A stretch of DNA of 64,000 nt from NCBI GenBank assembly GCA_039105265.1, contig JAPFFF010000007.1, positions 1,178,001-1,242,000 on the forward strand. The letters are read 5' to 3'. Below are positions 31,318 through 41,734 of the stretch, in pieces; positions within the stretch are counted from its first letter, which is position 1; every line of letters begins with the position of its first letter. A program made the position numbers and the translations under genes. This stretch comes from Tritrichomonas musculus. Its lineage: Eukaryota > Parabasalia > Tritrichomonadida > Tritrichomonadidae. The notes below the pieces were generated by a model. The model was not told the origin of the DNA. It worked only from the letters and a program-made list of their open reading frames with translations, and searched no databases.

Positions 31318-33990
31318 TCAAACATTGAGACCTTGAAAATATAACGATAGTTCATGATATAAGAGAACAAGTGGTTCAATTCTGTTATTTGACATTTCAG
31401 AAATTTTCATATAGTTCTGAACAAATTCTGGTGGAGCTCCAAACTTCTGAAATTGCTGACCAAGCAATTCTACACCATTTTCAAATTTCGATGAAAATGA
31501 ATCATGAAATGTAAAAAGATTCTTTATCAAATATCTCCAATTTTTTGATAGAAAGTCAATCTGAGGATTAAAAACGATATTTATTGAAATTGGGATGAAA
31601 GATTGTAAAGTCTGAGTTATCAAATTGTAGAAATCTTGATTCCATTTTTCAGCATTCCTATGCATTTTCAGCAAATTTTGCATGAACTCAACACAGCAAC
31701 AAAAAATTATTGGCGAATCATAAAAGCGATTAGCAAGGCTATTTATCACTGGCACTAAAGTTTTAACGATTTGACCAATATACTCATTCCAAGGAAGCTT
31801 TAGCGATGAATTCAAGAAAACGATAACAAAGTCAAAAAACTCTTTAAACGACATCTCCAAATTCACCATTTTGACACCGAAATTGACCTTAACCAAATAA
31901 TCATTTATAAGTGATAATGTAACTTGATATAGATGCTCGATTATAGGTGGAAACCATTCAATATTTTGTGGAGTTAAAACCGTTTTCAATTGAGAGCAAA
32001 TACTTTTCAAGCTGATTGGTCCTTTACAATTAGTAAATATTTGATTATATGTGTGAAAAAGATACGTTTTACCAATTTTTGGAATAGCCTTAAATAAAAG
32101 AGATAAAGCATAATCATTTTGTAAAACAATTTGTTGCGTTTTTGCATTTTCTATAATTTGAGTAGATAATTCAATTATGTTTGGATCTATTAAGTAAGAA
32201 TTAGATAAATAAGAAAGAGCTGATATATATATACTCAATTTTTCATCATTGTTTTCGTTTTCTTGACTTATTGCATGAACATAAAATTCAATATATTTTT
32301 GGCTCATCATTGCTTTTTCATTTTTATCTAAACACTGAACAAGCTTTGATGCTGCGCCAACAAAATCGCTATTATTTGACTGAATAAAAGCATCAAGAAA
32401 TTGACTTTCGATTTGAATAATGCGTTGTTTGGATAAATAAAAGTTAAAAACTGGTAAATGATTAATTGTAAATTTGCAAAATGACTTGCTTATTCCTGGC
32501 ATCATAACAATATTAACCATAATTGAAGTAATCGAAGATAATATATCTTTATTAACCAAAGATGGCTGACTGGTGGCAAAAATTTGGAAATTTAAAAGAC
32601 AAATTATTTGTTGGGGAGAAAATGGCGGAGGATTATTAAAAATAGTAAGAAATAGATTTAAATAATTAATTGCGCGTTCCTGATATTCAACTTTTGGAAG
32701 AACCCTCGGAAATGCGTGTGATATAACAAAAATAAGCATTGAGCAAATTCCAGGGTTTTGAGCAAAATTAAATGAAGGAGCATAAGATTCAATTACTTGA
32801 ATAATTGACGAATTGATTTGTAATACGTTAATTATTACGTTTAAATATCTTTCTGCATTTTGGAAAGTAAGCTGACAATCATCAATAGCATTGGGCTCCA
32901 TAAAATTAGCAGTAATGCGATCAAGTAATTGCTTGATTGTTTCTGAAACAACATCAGCATGCTTTGACATATAATTATATACTGAGAAAATAACTTGTGA
33001 CGAAGAAAATTCGCTAAATTGAATAAAATTAATATTGAGCATAAAGTATTGAGCTCCCAAATTTCCTGAAGGATTTTCAATAGGCATATCAAGAGCTTGC
33101 CAAATAATCAAAGATTTGTTGATTAAGTTAGCAGATGATACAATAATTTCCTGATTTTCTGAAGTTTTGGCAACATTGAAAATATCACTAGGATTAACAT
33201 ATTGGGTCAATAATTGCGCTTTTAGGGTTGGCTCCATTTTTCTGGATATTATTTTTTTAAGTGCTTCAAAAGTAAAAATGACAAAATTTTTATTGCTTAA
33301 ACCTGCTTGTATAACCAATCGCAAATTTTCGTTTTCAAAAAACATTTGTTCTGGACAGAGCGTAATAGCGTTTGCTAAAATTTGATATCCAACTGGTTCA
33401 TTATTTTGGCATTTAACAATCAAGTATTCAATTATTTGGCTTGATATTCCAGCTTGATGAAGTGAGCTTCGAAGATTGGATATTTGTGTAAAATTTGTTG
33501 GTGAATATGCATTTATATCATTACAAAAGAAAATTAAAAAATTTTTAACATAAGCATCATTATAGTTCTCAGCGTTAGGATCAATAAATACTAGATCAGT
33601 AAAAAAACTTGCCCATGGATTGGGGAAAATTTTGGTAATAAGTAGAGACTGAGATGACATAAGTTGAATTACAATTTGATCAGGAAGCTCATTATAATTA
33701 GAAAAAAAAATCGGTGAAAATAAAAATTGTTGAATAACTTGAATATGTTCTTGAGATAAATCTTGATATTTTTCTTTCATCCAAAATAATATTAAATTCA
33801 AAGTAAAAACTTTTGAAGTAATAATTTCAAAATTCTGATAATTTGATATGCAAAATCCTATCATATCAATTTTTTGATAAATTTGTGTTATATTATTTTG
33901 GGCTTCCTCTTTGATTTGAGGTGAAACTTGCTGATCAGATGAACCAAATGCAACAGAAACTTGCTGTTCAATTTGCTTCACCTGATCCAT
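31318..33990 (-). CDS. Exportin-like karyopherin, possibly exportin-T
   Basis: The 890-residue all-helical protein looks like a HEAT-repeat importin-beta family exportin. The N-terminal region (NLILFWMKEKY, then NPWASFFTDLVF and AYVKNFLIFFCNDINAY) and the segment FTFEALKKIISRKMEPTLKAQLL match the exportin-T (Los1) order, where EACDCLFEVVNKGMDP-like sequence follows the first repeats. Exportin-T carries mature tRNA out of the nucleus with RanGTP. The fold is fairly sure and the specific family less so; exportin-5 or another Crm1-like member remains possible. No signal peptide or membrane segment. The start is the ATG at 33990, preceded by a TAACTG-type sequence. Confidence 0.6.
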   Translation of the reverse strand: MDQVKQIEQQVSVAFGSSDQQVSPQIKEEAQNNITQIYQKIDMIGFCISNYQNFEIITSKVFTLNLILFWMKEKYQDLSQEHIQVIQQFLFSPIFFSNYNELPDQIVIQLMSSQSLLITKIFPNPWASFFTDLVFIDPNAENYNDAYVKNFLIFFCNDINAYSPTNFTQISNLRSSLHQAGISSQIIEYLIVKCQNNEPVGYQILANAITLCPEQMFFENENLRLVIQAGLSNKNFVIFTFEALKKIISRKMEPTLKAQLLTQYVNPSDIFNVAKTSENQEIIVSSANLINKSLIIWQALDMPIENPSGNLGAQYFMLNINFIQFSEFSSSQVIFSVYNYMSKHADVVSETIKQLLDRITANFMEPNAIDDCQLTFQNAERYLNVIINVLQINSSIIQVIESYAPSFNFAQNPGICSMLIFVISHAFPRVLPKVEYQERAINYLNLFLTIFNNPPPFSPQQIICLLNFQIFATSQPSLVNKDILSSITSIMVNIVMMPGISKSFCKFTINHLPVFNFYLSKQRIIQIESQFLDAFIQSNNSDFVGAASKLVQCLDKNEKAMMSQKYIEFYVHAISQENENNDEKLSIYISALSYLSNSYLIDPNIIELSTQIIENAKTQQIVLQNDYALSLLFKAIPKIGKTYLFHTYNQIFTNCKGPISLKSICSQLKTVLTPQNIEWFPPIIEHLYQVTLSLINDYLVKVNFGVKMVNLEMSFKEFFDFVIVFLNSSLKLPWNEYIGQIVKTLVPVINSLANRFYDSPIIFCCCVEFMQNLLKMHRNAEKWNQDFYNLITQTLQSFIPISINIVFNPQIDFLSKNWRYLIKNLFTFHDSFSSKFENGVELLGQQFQKFGAPPEFVQNYMKISEMSNNRIEPLVLLYHELSLYFQGLNV

Positions 33991-35044
33991 AATAATAATT
34001 AACAGTTAAATTCATTTAAAAACTTTAAATTTTGACCATGACGATTAATTAAAATTTTTATATCATTTAACTCCGCTTTCAATTTCATTTAGCTATGCTT
34101 TCAATTTCATTTAACTTCATTTTGCTTTCAATAAATTTATTCACTTTATATCATTTTTTTATTAGATAATTGACATTTTTAATCTTTTAACAAACGTAAT
34201 TGTTCTATAGATATATTATTGAAACTTTTTTTGAAAAAGCAAGATAAATATAACCGTTTTATAAAAGTTTACATACAAAATTTGTTAATTTAGTATTGAA
34301 TTTGGATAATTTTAAAATAAATATTTCTAATGAAGAAAGCAAATATTTGACTTCACAATGAAACTTTAGAAATATATTCTCTTTTTTTATTTAATAATGT
34401 GTTTGCATAAAATAATAATAATAATATCAATAAATTTCAAAATTTCCTCAGAAGAAACTTTAAAAATTGAATTTTGATATAATAAGATATATGCATATAT
34501 AATAATGTATAACATTCTAATAAAAAACAAGGGGTAATCATGGAATTATTCATTTTGAAGCTGATTCAATAAGTGATCAAGATGCTTTTCCAATTCATCG
34601 ACTTGCATGTCACACATATCGCATAGCATTTAGATGACAATTAGTAATCTTTTTAATTTTCTCCACATATCATTTTTCTTTTTTAAAAATAACATAAACT
34701 CTGTCAGTTTGAATAAACATTTTAAGTATATTGTTACTAAATAATAAAATTGAATGGATTGCATGATTGTCTAATTGATTTTCTTAAAACCATTATTGTA
34801 CCATTTTTCTAGACCATTTAATCACTGAATAATGAATTATATATTCAATTCATTTTTAAAGGCATATCTTACATTTCAAACAGAAAAACACAATTATAAT
34901 AATATAAATATAAAATTAATCATTTAATTAAATTGATAAATAAATACTAGAGTATTTAGCAATATTTTTATCATTTTTATAGCATTTCACCTAACCGATC
35001 ATCGCACCTAAAAAATTTCAGGAAGCTCGTTTATAAAAAAAAAT
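33991..35044. other. Intergenic region with 22-bp tandem repeats
   Basis: The only structure is a short tandem array at 34064-34138: CATTTAACTCCGCTTTCAAT, CATTTAGCTATGCTTTCAAT and a longer third unit, period 22. The rest is A/T-rich without frames. Mixed-composition bases near 34550-34640 give no recognisable protein. Confidence 0.55.
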
Positions 35045-35287
35045 ATGACTAATCCTTTCGACTTTGAAGAGTTTAAGACCTATATCGAAGGACCAGAACA
35101 AGAAAGCCAATGCACAGTTAACGTCCCCAAATATGTTTCATTAACTCTTCAATCATTTTTAACTGAAATCCTTCAGCGAATTAAATTAAACACACCTGAC
35201 ATTACCCCTCAAAATATTATTGATCTTATAAAAAATACACCAGAATACAGTTTTCTTTTACCCTCTGTCGATAAAATCTCGACTTAA
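35045..35287 (+). CDS. Small histone-fold-like protein
   Basis: An 80-residue protein. Residues 28-75 (VPKYVSLTLQSFLTEILQRI, then ITPQNIIDLIKNTPEYSFLL) have the helix-loop-helix order and the D-I/L-x-x-x-I/V-x-x-x-P-E-x-x-F-L end seen in NF-YC, CHRAC and Dpb3-type histone-fold subunits. Such proteins pair with a partner to bind DNA in transcription or replication complexes. The first helix of the fold is poorly defined, so the call is tentative. Codon use and the clean ATG support a real gene despite its size. Confidence 0.5.
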   Translation: MTNPFDFEEFKTYIEGPEQESQCTVNVPKYVSLTLQSFLTEILQRIKLNTPDITPQNIIDLIKNTPEYSFLLPSVDKIST

Positions 35288-35754
35288 TCCATTTTGCATG
35301 ATTTTTTTTTTTTCATGCTTTATATCCTTATAGTGAGATATATTGAAATGATCTATCAATTAATATTGTTTCTTATTTTCTTATAATAAAAATGATTTCA
35401 GAAATATATATTATTATTATTTTTTTTTTTTTTAAAGGAATTGCTTTATGGTTTCAAAACAGGTAATCTATGGACTTGATCGCAAACATTTAATTGAATG
35501 AACACATGAGTATTGGAAAAATAAGAGCAGGTATTTTAATTGAATAGAGATAAGAAATTATTTTGAAATAGCCACTTTTTTATTCAATAAAACCAATCAA
35601 GATAAAACTATTGTTTTCAAGCATTTTTTCCATGAAAATCAATACTTTTATTTGAGTTTCTTTATTTTACTAATTTGATTATTTATTAGAAAATTTTGAT
35701 AAGATAATTTGATTTAAAATAAAATTTCGAATACATTGATTAAAAACAGTATTT
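35288..35754. other. Intergenic spacer
   Basis: A/T-rich with long T runs and no reading frame of note. I see no RNA gene or repeat family. Confidence 0.5.
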
Positions 35755-38073
35755 ATGAATGATTTTATTAAAAAATGCGGGAAATGGTTTGAATATGAAG
35801 CTTCACTCGTTAATGCAAGCCTTAAAATTCCAGTAGTTGCTGGAATTGCTCTTGAAAGTAATTCATTATCAAAAGCTTTTTTCTTTGTTCGCTCAAATAA
35901 CAATGTTATCGCCTGCTTTGCAATTAATTGTTTCTTCAAGTATTTGATCAACAATTCAACTCTTTCTATCATTCTTTTCACTTTTAATGATTCATGTATA
36001 GACCTAGAATTTTTAAATGAAAAAAATTGCAATATCATTGCAGGACAAATCGGAGTTTGTACTCACATCAGCCAATTAGGAAATGAAAGATTCCATGACG
36101 AAAACCTTATTTTTGTCACCAAATATTCTCAAAGAAAACACAATTTATTAAAAATTCGCGAAGTTACACCTTATATGCCACTTGGCGACAATTTGGATGC
36201 AAGAAATACTTGGATTAAAAGAACCGATTACCAAAACATTGGTTATTATACAACTCTGAGTACTTTCCCAGTTTTGGTTTATACATGGAATATAGCTCAA
36301 CGCCCACCAGAAGAATCTACATTTGAATCAGCAAAGCATGTTTTTCAAACAGACGCCTTATTCATTGCTTTAGTTTTACAAGAAATTGATTTTTCAGCAA
36401 AAGCAGTAATTTTAGGTGCATCTGAACTGCGACAAAAGTGGAATGAGACATTCAATAAAGCTTCAGAACAATGCGGATATGAAATAATTTTTGAAGATTC
36501 ACTTGGTGGCGTTTTTGTACGTTACATGAAGAAAAAAAATTTTCCATTCCCAATTGAACTTTCAAATCATGAATCTATTCGACTCGGTCTTGGTGGAATG
36601 ACTGCAAACAAATCAGCTATTATTACTAAATTTAAAATATCAAATGCAACATTTTCATTTGTTGGTTGCCATTTAACACCTCATAATCCAAATTATGAAG
36701 AGAGAAATCAACAAATGATTGAATTACTTGCTCATTTAAATGCACTTGGCGAATCAGATTATACAATAATATTTGGTGATTTGAATTATCGTGTTGATTT
36801 ACCATATGAAAAAGCTGTTAACCTTTGCTCCAAAGGAGATATTAAAACTCTTTTTGAAAACGATCAATTAGCTCGTTTTATGATGACTCAACCTTTATTT
36901 AAAGAATTCCATGAACAAAAAATCGACTTTTTGCCTACATATAAATTTGATAATGGAACAAATGTTTATGATACTTCGAAAAAAATGCGAATACCTTCAT
37001 GGACAGACCGTATTATCTACAAAGTTGGTAAAAAAAAGCAATCAGTGGGGCCAACAGATACTCTCAGATTTGAAACAGATGTTTTAAGAGATACTGAACT
37101 TCCTATTGAATTCTCAGGACCATCATTTTTTTCAATTGAAGATCCTCCTAAGAATTATCCTGTGGAACCAACATATGTTGAATATAAATCATATCCAGAC
37201 ATCATTTTCAGTGATCATCGACCAGTTCAATCTTATGTTAGATTCCAAATTCCAGTAGTTGATCAAGATCGTTTGAAGGCATTCCGGATTATTCAAATGA
37301 AGCGATTAGATGAAATCAATAGTTTATCAATTCCAAAATGTAATATTGAACCAGCAAAGATAGAAAAAACAGGACCCACAAAAATTGTATTATCTAATCC
37401 TTCTTTCAATCCAGTTGATTGGAAAACTGGCTTCATTCCTGAAGGCGTTACAGTTGATCCCGCCAATGGAATAATTCAGCCATCAAAGAATCAAGAGATT
37501 ATTGTTACTTGCAACACAATTAAATCAGAAAAACAATTCATAACACTTGATGTAAAAGGTGGATCACCAATGACAATTCAATTTTTCAAACCAGACCCGA
37601 ATAAAAATGAGCCTGCTTCTAATCAAGAAAACCAACAGCCAGTAATAGTCAATCAGCCAGCAGCAGTTCCACAACCAGAAACAATTCAACAACCAGAAGC
37701 AGTCCAACAACCAGAAGCAGTTCCACAACCAGAAACAATTCAACAACCAGAAGCAGTTCCACAACCAGAAACAATTCAACAACCAGAAACAATTCAACAA
37801 CCAGAAGCAGTCGAACAACCAGAAGCAGTCCAACAACCAAAAACAATTCAACAACCAGAAACAATTCAACAACCAGAAACAATTCAACAACCAGAAACAA
37901 TTCAACAACCAGAAACAATTCAACAACCAGAAACAATTCAACAACCAGAAGCAGTCCAACAACCAGAAGCAGTCCAACAACCAGAAGCAATTCAACAACC
38001 AGAAGCAGTCCAACAGCCAGAGGAAGCTAAACAGCCAGATGAAGGCCAGCAACCAGAAGGTGAACAGCACTAA
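35755..38073 (+). CDS. Inositol polyphosphate 5-phosphatase with ASH-like domain and QQPE repeat tail
   Basis: The enzyme removes the 5-phosphate from phosphoinositides such as PI(4,5)P2 and so shapes membrane identity. The 772-residue protein has an N-terminal domain (1-165, possibly PH-like) and then an IPPc catalytic domain with all hallmark motifs: VYTWNIAQRP, GLGGMTANKSAI, FVGCHLTPHNPNYEERNQQ, IIFGDLNYRVD, RIPSWTDRIIYK and SDHRPVQ. Next comes an ASH/MSP-like beta domain (PTKIVLSNPSFNPVDWKTGF, about 540-620), the order found in OCRL/INPP5B, but without the RhoGAP domain. The C terminus is 22 hexapeptide repeats (QQPETI/QQPEAV) and replaces it. The repeat tail is probably extended and acidic. 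The start is the ATG at 35755. Confidence 0.92.
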   Translation: MNDFIKKCGKWFEYEASLVNASLKIPVVAGIALESNSLSKAFFFVRSNNNVIACFAINCFFKYLINNSTLSIILFTFNDSCIDLEFLNEKNCNIIAGQIGVCTHISQLGNERFHDENLIFVTKYSQRKHNLLKIREVTPYMPLGDNLDARNTWIKRTDYQNIGYYTTLSTFPVLVYTWNIAQRPPEESTFESAKHVFQTDALFIALVLQEIDFSAKAVILGASELRQKWNETFNKASEQCGYEIIFEDSLGGVFVRYMKKKNFPFPIELSNHESIRLGLGGMTANKSAIITKFKISNATFSFVGCHLTPHNPNYEERNQQMIELLAHLNALGESDYTIIFGDLNYRVDLPYEKAVNLCSKGDIKTLFENDQLARFMMTQPLFKEFHEQKIDFLPTYKFDNGTNVYDTSKKMRIPSWTDRIIYKVGKKKQSVGPTDTLRFETDVLRDTELPIEFSGPSFFSIEDPPKNYPVEPTYVEYKSYPDIIFSDHRPVQSYVRFQIPVVDQDRLKAFRIIQMKRLDEINSLSIPKCNIEPAKIEKTGPTKIVLSNPSFNPVDWKTGFIPEGVTVDPANGIIQPSKNQEIIVTCNTIKSEKQFITLDVKGGSPMTIQFFKPDPNKNEPASNQENQQPVIVNQPAAVPQPETIQQPEAVQQPEAVPQPETIQQPEAVPQPETIQQPETIQQPEAVEQPEAVQQPKTIQQPETIQQPETIQQPETIQQPETIQQPETIQQPEAVQQPEAVQQPEAIQQPEAVQQPEEAKQPDEGQQPEGEQH
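37669..38064 (+). repeat. Coding minisatellite, 22 units of 18 bp
   Basis: In-frame array of CAACAACCAGAAACAATT and CAACAACCAGAAGCAGTC variants encoding QQPETI and QQPEAV. Five identical QQPETI units in a row point to recent expansion by slippage or unequal exchange. The antisense frame stays open along it (a shadow rich in CFWLL), because every unit has the same length and no antisense stop. Confidence 0.95.
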
Positions 38074-38403
38074 GATACTAAATATTTTGAATCATAAAGA
38101 TATATAATGCTGCTTCATGTTTTCTAATAATTATTTAAAATTTTGATTGTTGATTATGCATAAATAAAATAACATAATTAAGTATCTCAAATTCATTTTT
38201 ATGATTTAAGTTAATATAATTTGATTGCATTTCTCTAAAATACGTATGGGTAAGAAAATGGGATAAGTATCTGGATACATGATTTATTATTATCATTAAT
38301 TAAAAAGAAAAAAAAAAGCATAAAACATTATTAAATTCATTATAAATAAAGGCTATTTATATAAAAAAAAAGTAGTTCAATTATTTGATAACAATGATAT
38401 TTT
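38074..38403. other. Intergenic spacer, convergent gene ends
   Basis: A/T-rich spacer between converging genes; no feature recognised. Confidence 0.55.
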
Positions 38404-38664
38404 TTATTCTTCTGCAGCAGGTGCTTGGTCATCATTTGCTGGAGCATCAGCTGGCGGAGCATCGGCTGCTTGGTCAGCTACCGGCTGATCCGCTGTTGGT
38501 TCCTCTCCAGCTTGCTGTTTCTTTAAAAAGAATTCATAAGCGAATTTATAGATGCCTGTTGCATCTTCTGGTTGTTCACGAAGTATTTCTGTTGTTAGTT
38601 CTGCAAGTAATTCTGGAAATCCATCAGGAATTTTGAATGGCTGTGCGTATGTACTATAACTCAT
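38404..38664 (-). CDS. RIIa-domain (PKA regulatory subunit dimerisation type) small protein
   Basis: An 86-residue protein. Residues 10-50 (FKIPDGFPELLAELTTEILREQP, then IYKFAYEFFLKKQ) form an RIIa/DPY-30-like helix-turn-helix dimerisation motif, as in ROPN1, SPA17 and PKA-RII. These motifs dock on amphipathic helices of A-kinase anchoring proteins and occur in flagellar radial spokes. The tail is Ala/Pro/Asp-rich and probably disordered. In a trichomonad a flagellar or basal-body role is plausible but inferred. TACGTTAT lies 19 bases upstream of the ATG. Confidence 0.85.
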   Translation of the reverse strand: MSYSTYAQPFKIPDGFPELLAELTTEILREQPEDATGIYKFAYEFFLKKQQAGEEPTADQPVADQAADAPPADAPANDDQAPAAEE

Positions 38665-38683
38665 CTTAGATTGTTTATAGAAA

Positions 38684-38691
38684 ATAACGTA
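38684..38691 (-). promoter_or_regulatory. TACGTTAT motif, possible core promoter element
   Basis: TACGTTAT in the sense orientation, 19 bases upstream of the RIIa-protein ATG at 38664, in the same position class as the motifs at 6510 and 48041. Confidence 0.35.
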
Positions 38692-38845
38692 TTTATTTGA
38701 AAATTTATTATAAACCGTTTAAATATTTGTATTTTTAAAATAAATCATTCAAAAAAATTCAAAAAAAATTTAGCATGAGAAATCAATTTTTGAGAATATT
38801 CAAAAAGTTTTCTAATGATTAAAATACTTTATCATATTAATATTA

Positions 38846-41734
38846 ATGAGACATGCAAACCAATCACCTAAAAGTAGCAATATTCTTCAAATGCTTATTT
38901 GGTATCTCAACTCAAAAGATGTTAGCTTTGAAAAAATTCAAAAATTAATAAATAATTCAACTGCTGAGCAAGTAATTCCATCATTTGCATTTCTTTGCTC
39001 ATGGATGACTTCAAAATCAGATTCGGAATTAATACAACTTATGTCAATCCATACATTTTACAATTTAATTGATCTTTTTCTTTGCAAAGCTTCACCTGTT
39101 ATTTTAATTGCTTGTATTTTCCAACAAAAAATTAGTTTAAATCCGCCAAGTATTATTCTATTTGAAACTTTTCGCCCTATCATATTGAGATTTCAAGCTT
39201 TATTAATAATAACTCATCCACTTGAATTTCGCGATTTTATTACATTCCTTTTTCCAATAAATTTAAAAATACAAAAAAAAATTTGTGAATTTCGAAATCC
39301 TTATCTCCAATTTGAATTTGAAACTGATCCTTGCTTTCATGATACATTCATTGAAAATATTCAATATATGCTACTTTCACATGCTCCTTTTGGCTATTTT
39401 GAACCATTTCTTAACCTTCAAAACTCAAAATACATAATAACACAGGCAGTCATTGGACTTTTAAAAAAATTTAATGACAATAGAAAGGCAACACATGCAC
39501 AACAGCTTTTTATGTTTTCATCACTGTTTTTATACATCGAATCATTTGTTTCTAGAAATCAAATTGATGGCCAAATTTTATGTGAATATTTACGTTCTTA
39601 TCCCTATTTATCTCCATTTTGTCTTCTTAGTTTGATAAATCATATTCCAAAAGACATATATCTATTTAACCTCCTAATTCCATCAAAAATAGTTGGTCGA
39701 GATTTAAGCGATGATCAATCACTCGATGAAATCAAAAATCAATATTCATTGTTTGATTTAACATTAGATGACAGCTTGAACAACTTAATATCACTTATAC
39801 CAAATATGGCATTATCATACTTTCTTTCTGATGTTACTCTTTTTAAACCCCCAAATAAACCGAAAACAGATTCTGAAAAGATCATATTTATCCACCAATG
39901 TGGATCTAATCTATCTGAGAGAATGAAAGAAATTCTTAAACTTGCTCAAGAAGGTCAATTAAATGCATTGCATGTAGTTTCAATTGATCTTCCACTTTTG
40001 AAAGAAATTATTTTTACTTTATTTGGTAATATCAAAGAGATTGTTTCAAATGGCAAAATGACTAAAAATTTATATGAATTCATGATATTAGTAATTGCAA
40101 TGGTAATGCCAACATATGGTACACAAATTGCTGAAAAATATTTTTCTCTCCCGATTAATGATTATTTCACTGCTGAACTTTATATTCGATCAATTGCACT
40201 TCATTTATTGAAAATTTTAATTTTTATGCCAATTCAAAATCACATTATCCCATATACCTTTGAATGCTTAAAGCAAAACGGCTTGATTCAAACATATTCT
40301 CGCTTTTTATTGAATCGGCTAATTGCTACTTTTTCTATCAATATAAACGACCAATTTCAAAAATGTTTGAAAGAATGTGATGATATATTAGTTTTATTGA
40401 CAATGATTTCCTACTTAAATTTTTACAGATGTAACGATTATGAAGAATATATGATATTTCAAGAACTTAAAACATGTTTGATTAATAAAATGCCATGCTT
40501 AGTTATAAATCAAAAAGACAAAATAGTAACTTATAGCTCAATTCAAAAAGTTTCTGAAAATTCAAAACTTAATTCAATCTCACAAGTAATTCTTAAAGAA
40601 GCATCAAATTTCAATTATTTAACAAAAAGAATCGAAACTCTATCACTTTTAGTTTATTCATCCGAATTAAAAAATAATCATGAATTCACAAAGAGGTTGA
40701 CAAATCTTTTCTGTGAAAAACTATCTGATCGAACTGACCCTTCTGTTGTCAAATGTCCTTTTGTCATAACAGTTGCTGACATGATAGTTCCAAGTTCACT
40801 TGAATTATTATTACGCCTTATTACGTTTAACTATATCGACGAATCGTTAAATTTACTTCAATCAATTCGTCCATTTGTAGTCAAAGACGATTTACTGTTA
40901 AATTGGATTACTCCAATGCTATCAAAATGCTATTATTCACTAACTCCTGCGATAAAAAATGAATTTTCATCAATCATTTGTGAATATCCAGATTCAAAGA
41001 ATTTTTTTATAACTGGTAAAGATATGACTTTCAAAGCAACATCGATTTTGATTGACAATGAAATCTCAATGTTCCAAAATCCTGATGTAATCGTCCGTCC
41101 TTGGAAATCAATTATTAAATCTTTGTTAGCATACATAATTCCGGCTTTCATATTAGGAACAGAGGATGAAAAATCATTGATTGATGCTCTACTACTTCCA
41201 GTTTTTGATACTTCTCATTATTGGAAACAAAGAATGAAGCAATCAGAATTTACTGCAATGATTGCTTCACAAATGCCATTATCTATTGGAAAACAATATT
41301 TGGCGAAGCTTATTTCTAAATCAAATTGTGCTATTGCAATCAAAACTGCTCGTTGCTTTTTATTATATTCCGATCTAGATATATACAGAGAAATCAGCAG
41401 AAATTCATTAAAAGTAATTGACAATGATGATGTAATGCTTAAATCATACTTATACATAGTTCTGCCTTCTTATAATAGACTTATAAAAGATGAGGAAACA
41501 TCATCATCTTTGTTATGCGGAATTATGCAAAATGTTAAAATTTCGACTCCTAGAAAATTACAAGAGACAATTATTGATCTTGTAGTGCTAATTTATATAA
41601 AATTGAAATTAAAAAGATCCAGAGGAAAATTGATTAATGCATCATCTATGTTTCCTCCTGATCTTAGAACAACTTTTGCTTCAAGTCTTGATATTGAACT
41701 TGGTGATTATCCTGCAAGTCTATTTCCTTTTTAA
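38846..41734 (+). CDS. Large helical protein of unknown function
   Basis: The 962-residue protein is almost wholly helical by composition and pattern (LQMLIWYLNSKDVSFEKIQ, SLELLLRLITFNYIDESLNL), suggesting a HEAT- or ARM-like solenoid scaffold. There is no signal peptide, membrane segment, zinc motif or catalytic motif. The C-terminal 150 residues keep the solenoid style and end DYPASLFPF. I recognise no family; it may be a divergent subunit of a large complex. Codon use and length leave no doubt that it is a real gene. It is divergent from the RIIa gene, 181 bp between starts. Confidence 0.75.
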   Translation: MRHANQSPKSSNILQMLIWYLNSKDVSFEKIQKLINNSTAEQVIPSFAFLCSWMTSKSDSELIQLMSIHTFYNLIDLFLCKASPVILIACIFQQKISLNPPSIILFETFRPIILRFQALLIITHPLEFRDFITFLFPINLKIQKKICEFRNPYLQFEFETDPCFHDTFIENIQYMLLSHAPFGYFEPFLNLQNSKYIITQAVIGLLKKFNDNRKATHAQQLFMFSSLFLYIESFVSRNQIDGQILCEYLRSYPYLSPFCLLSLINHIPKDIYLFNLLIPSKIVGRDLSDDQSLDEIKNQYSLFDLTLDDSLNNLISLIPNMALSYFLSDVTLFKPPNKPKTDSEKIIFIHQCGSNLSERMKEILKLAQEGQLNALHVVSIDLPLLKEIIFTLFGNIKEIVSNGKMTKNLYEFMILVIAMVMPTYGTQIAEKYFSLPINDYFTAELYIRSIALHLLKILIFMPIQNHIIPYTFECLKQNGLIQTYSRFLLNRLIATFSININDQFQKCLKECDDILVLLTMISYLNFYRCNDYEEYMIFQELKTCLINKMPCLVINQKDKIVTYSSIQKVSENSKLNSISQVILKEASNFNYLTKRIETLSLLVYSSELKNNHEFTKRLTNLFCEKLSDRTDPSVVKCPFVITVADMIVPSSLELLLRLITFNYIDESLNLLQSIRPFVVKDDLLLNWITPMLSKCYYSLTPAIKNEFSSIICEYPDSKNFFITGKDMTFKATSILIDNEISMFQNPDVIVRPWKSIIKSLLAYIIPAFILGTEDEKSLIDALLLPVFDTSHYWKQRMKQSEFTAMIASQMPLSIGKQYLAKLISKSNCAIAIKTARCFLLYSDLDIYREISRNSLKVIDNDDVMLKSYLYIVLPSYNRLIKDEETSSSLLCGIMQNVKISTPRKLQETIIDLVVLIYIKLKLKRSRGKLINASSMFPPDLRTTFASSLDIELGDYPASLFPF

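Noticed and set aside
37564-38070. 168-codon minus-strand open frame rich in CFWLL
   Set aside because: It is the antisense of the 18-bp coding repeat of the inositol 5-phosphatase. It stays open only because each unit is identical in phase.
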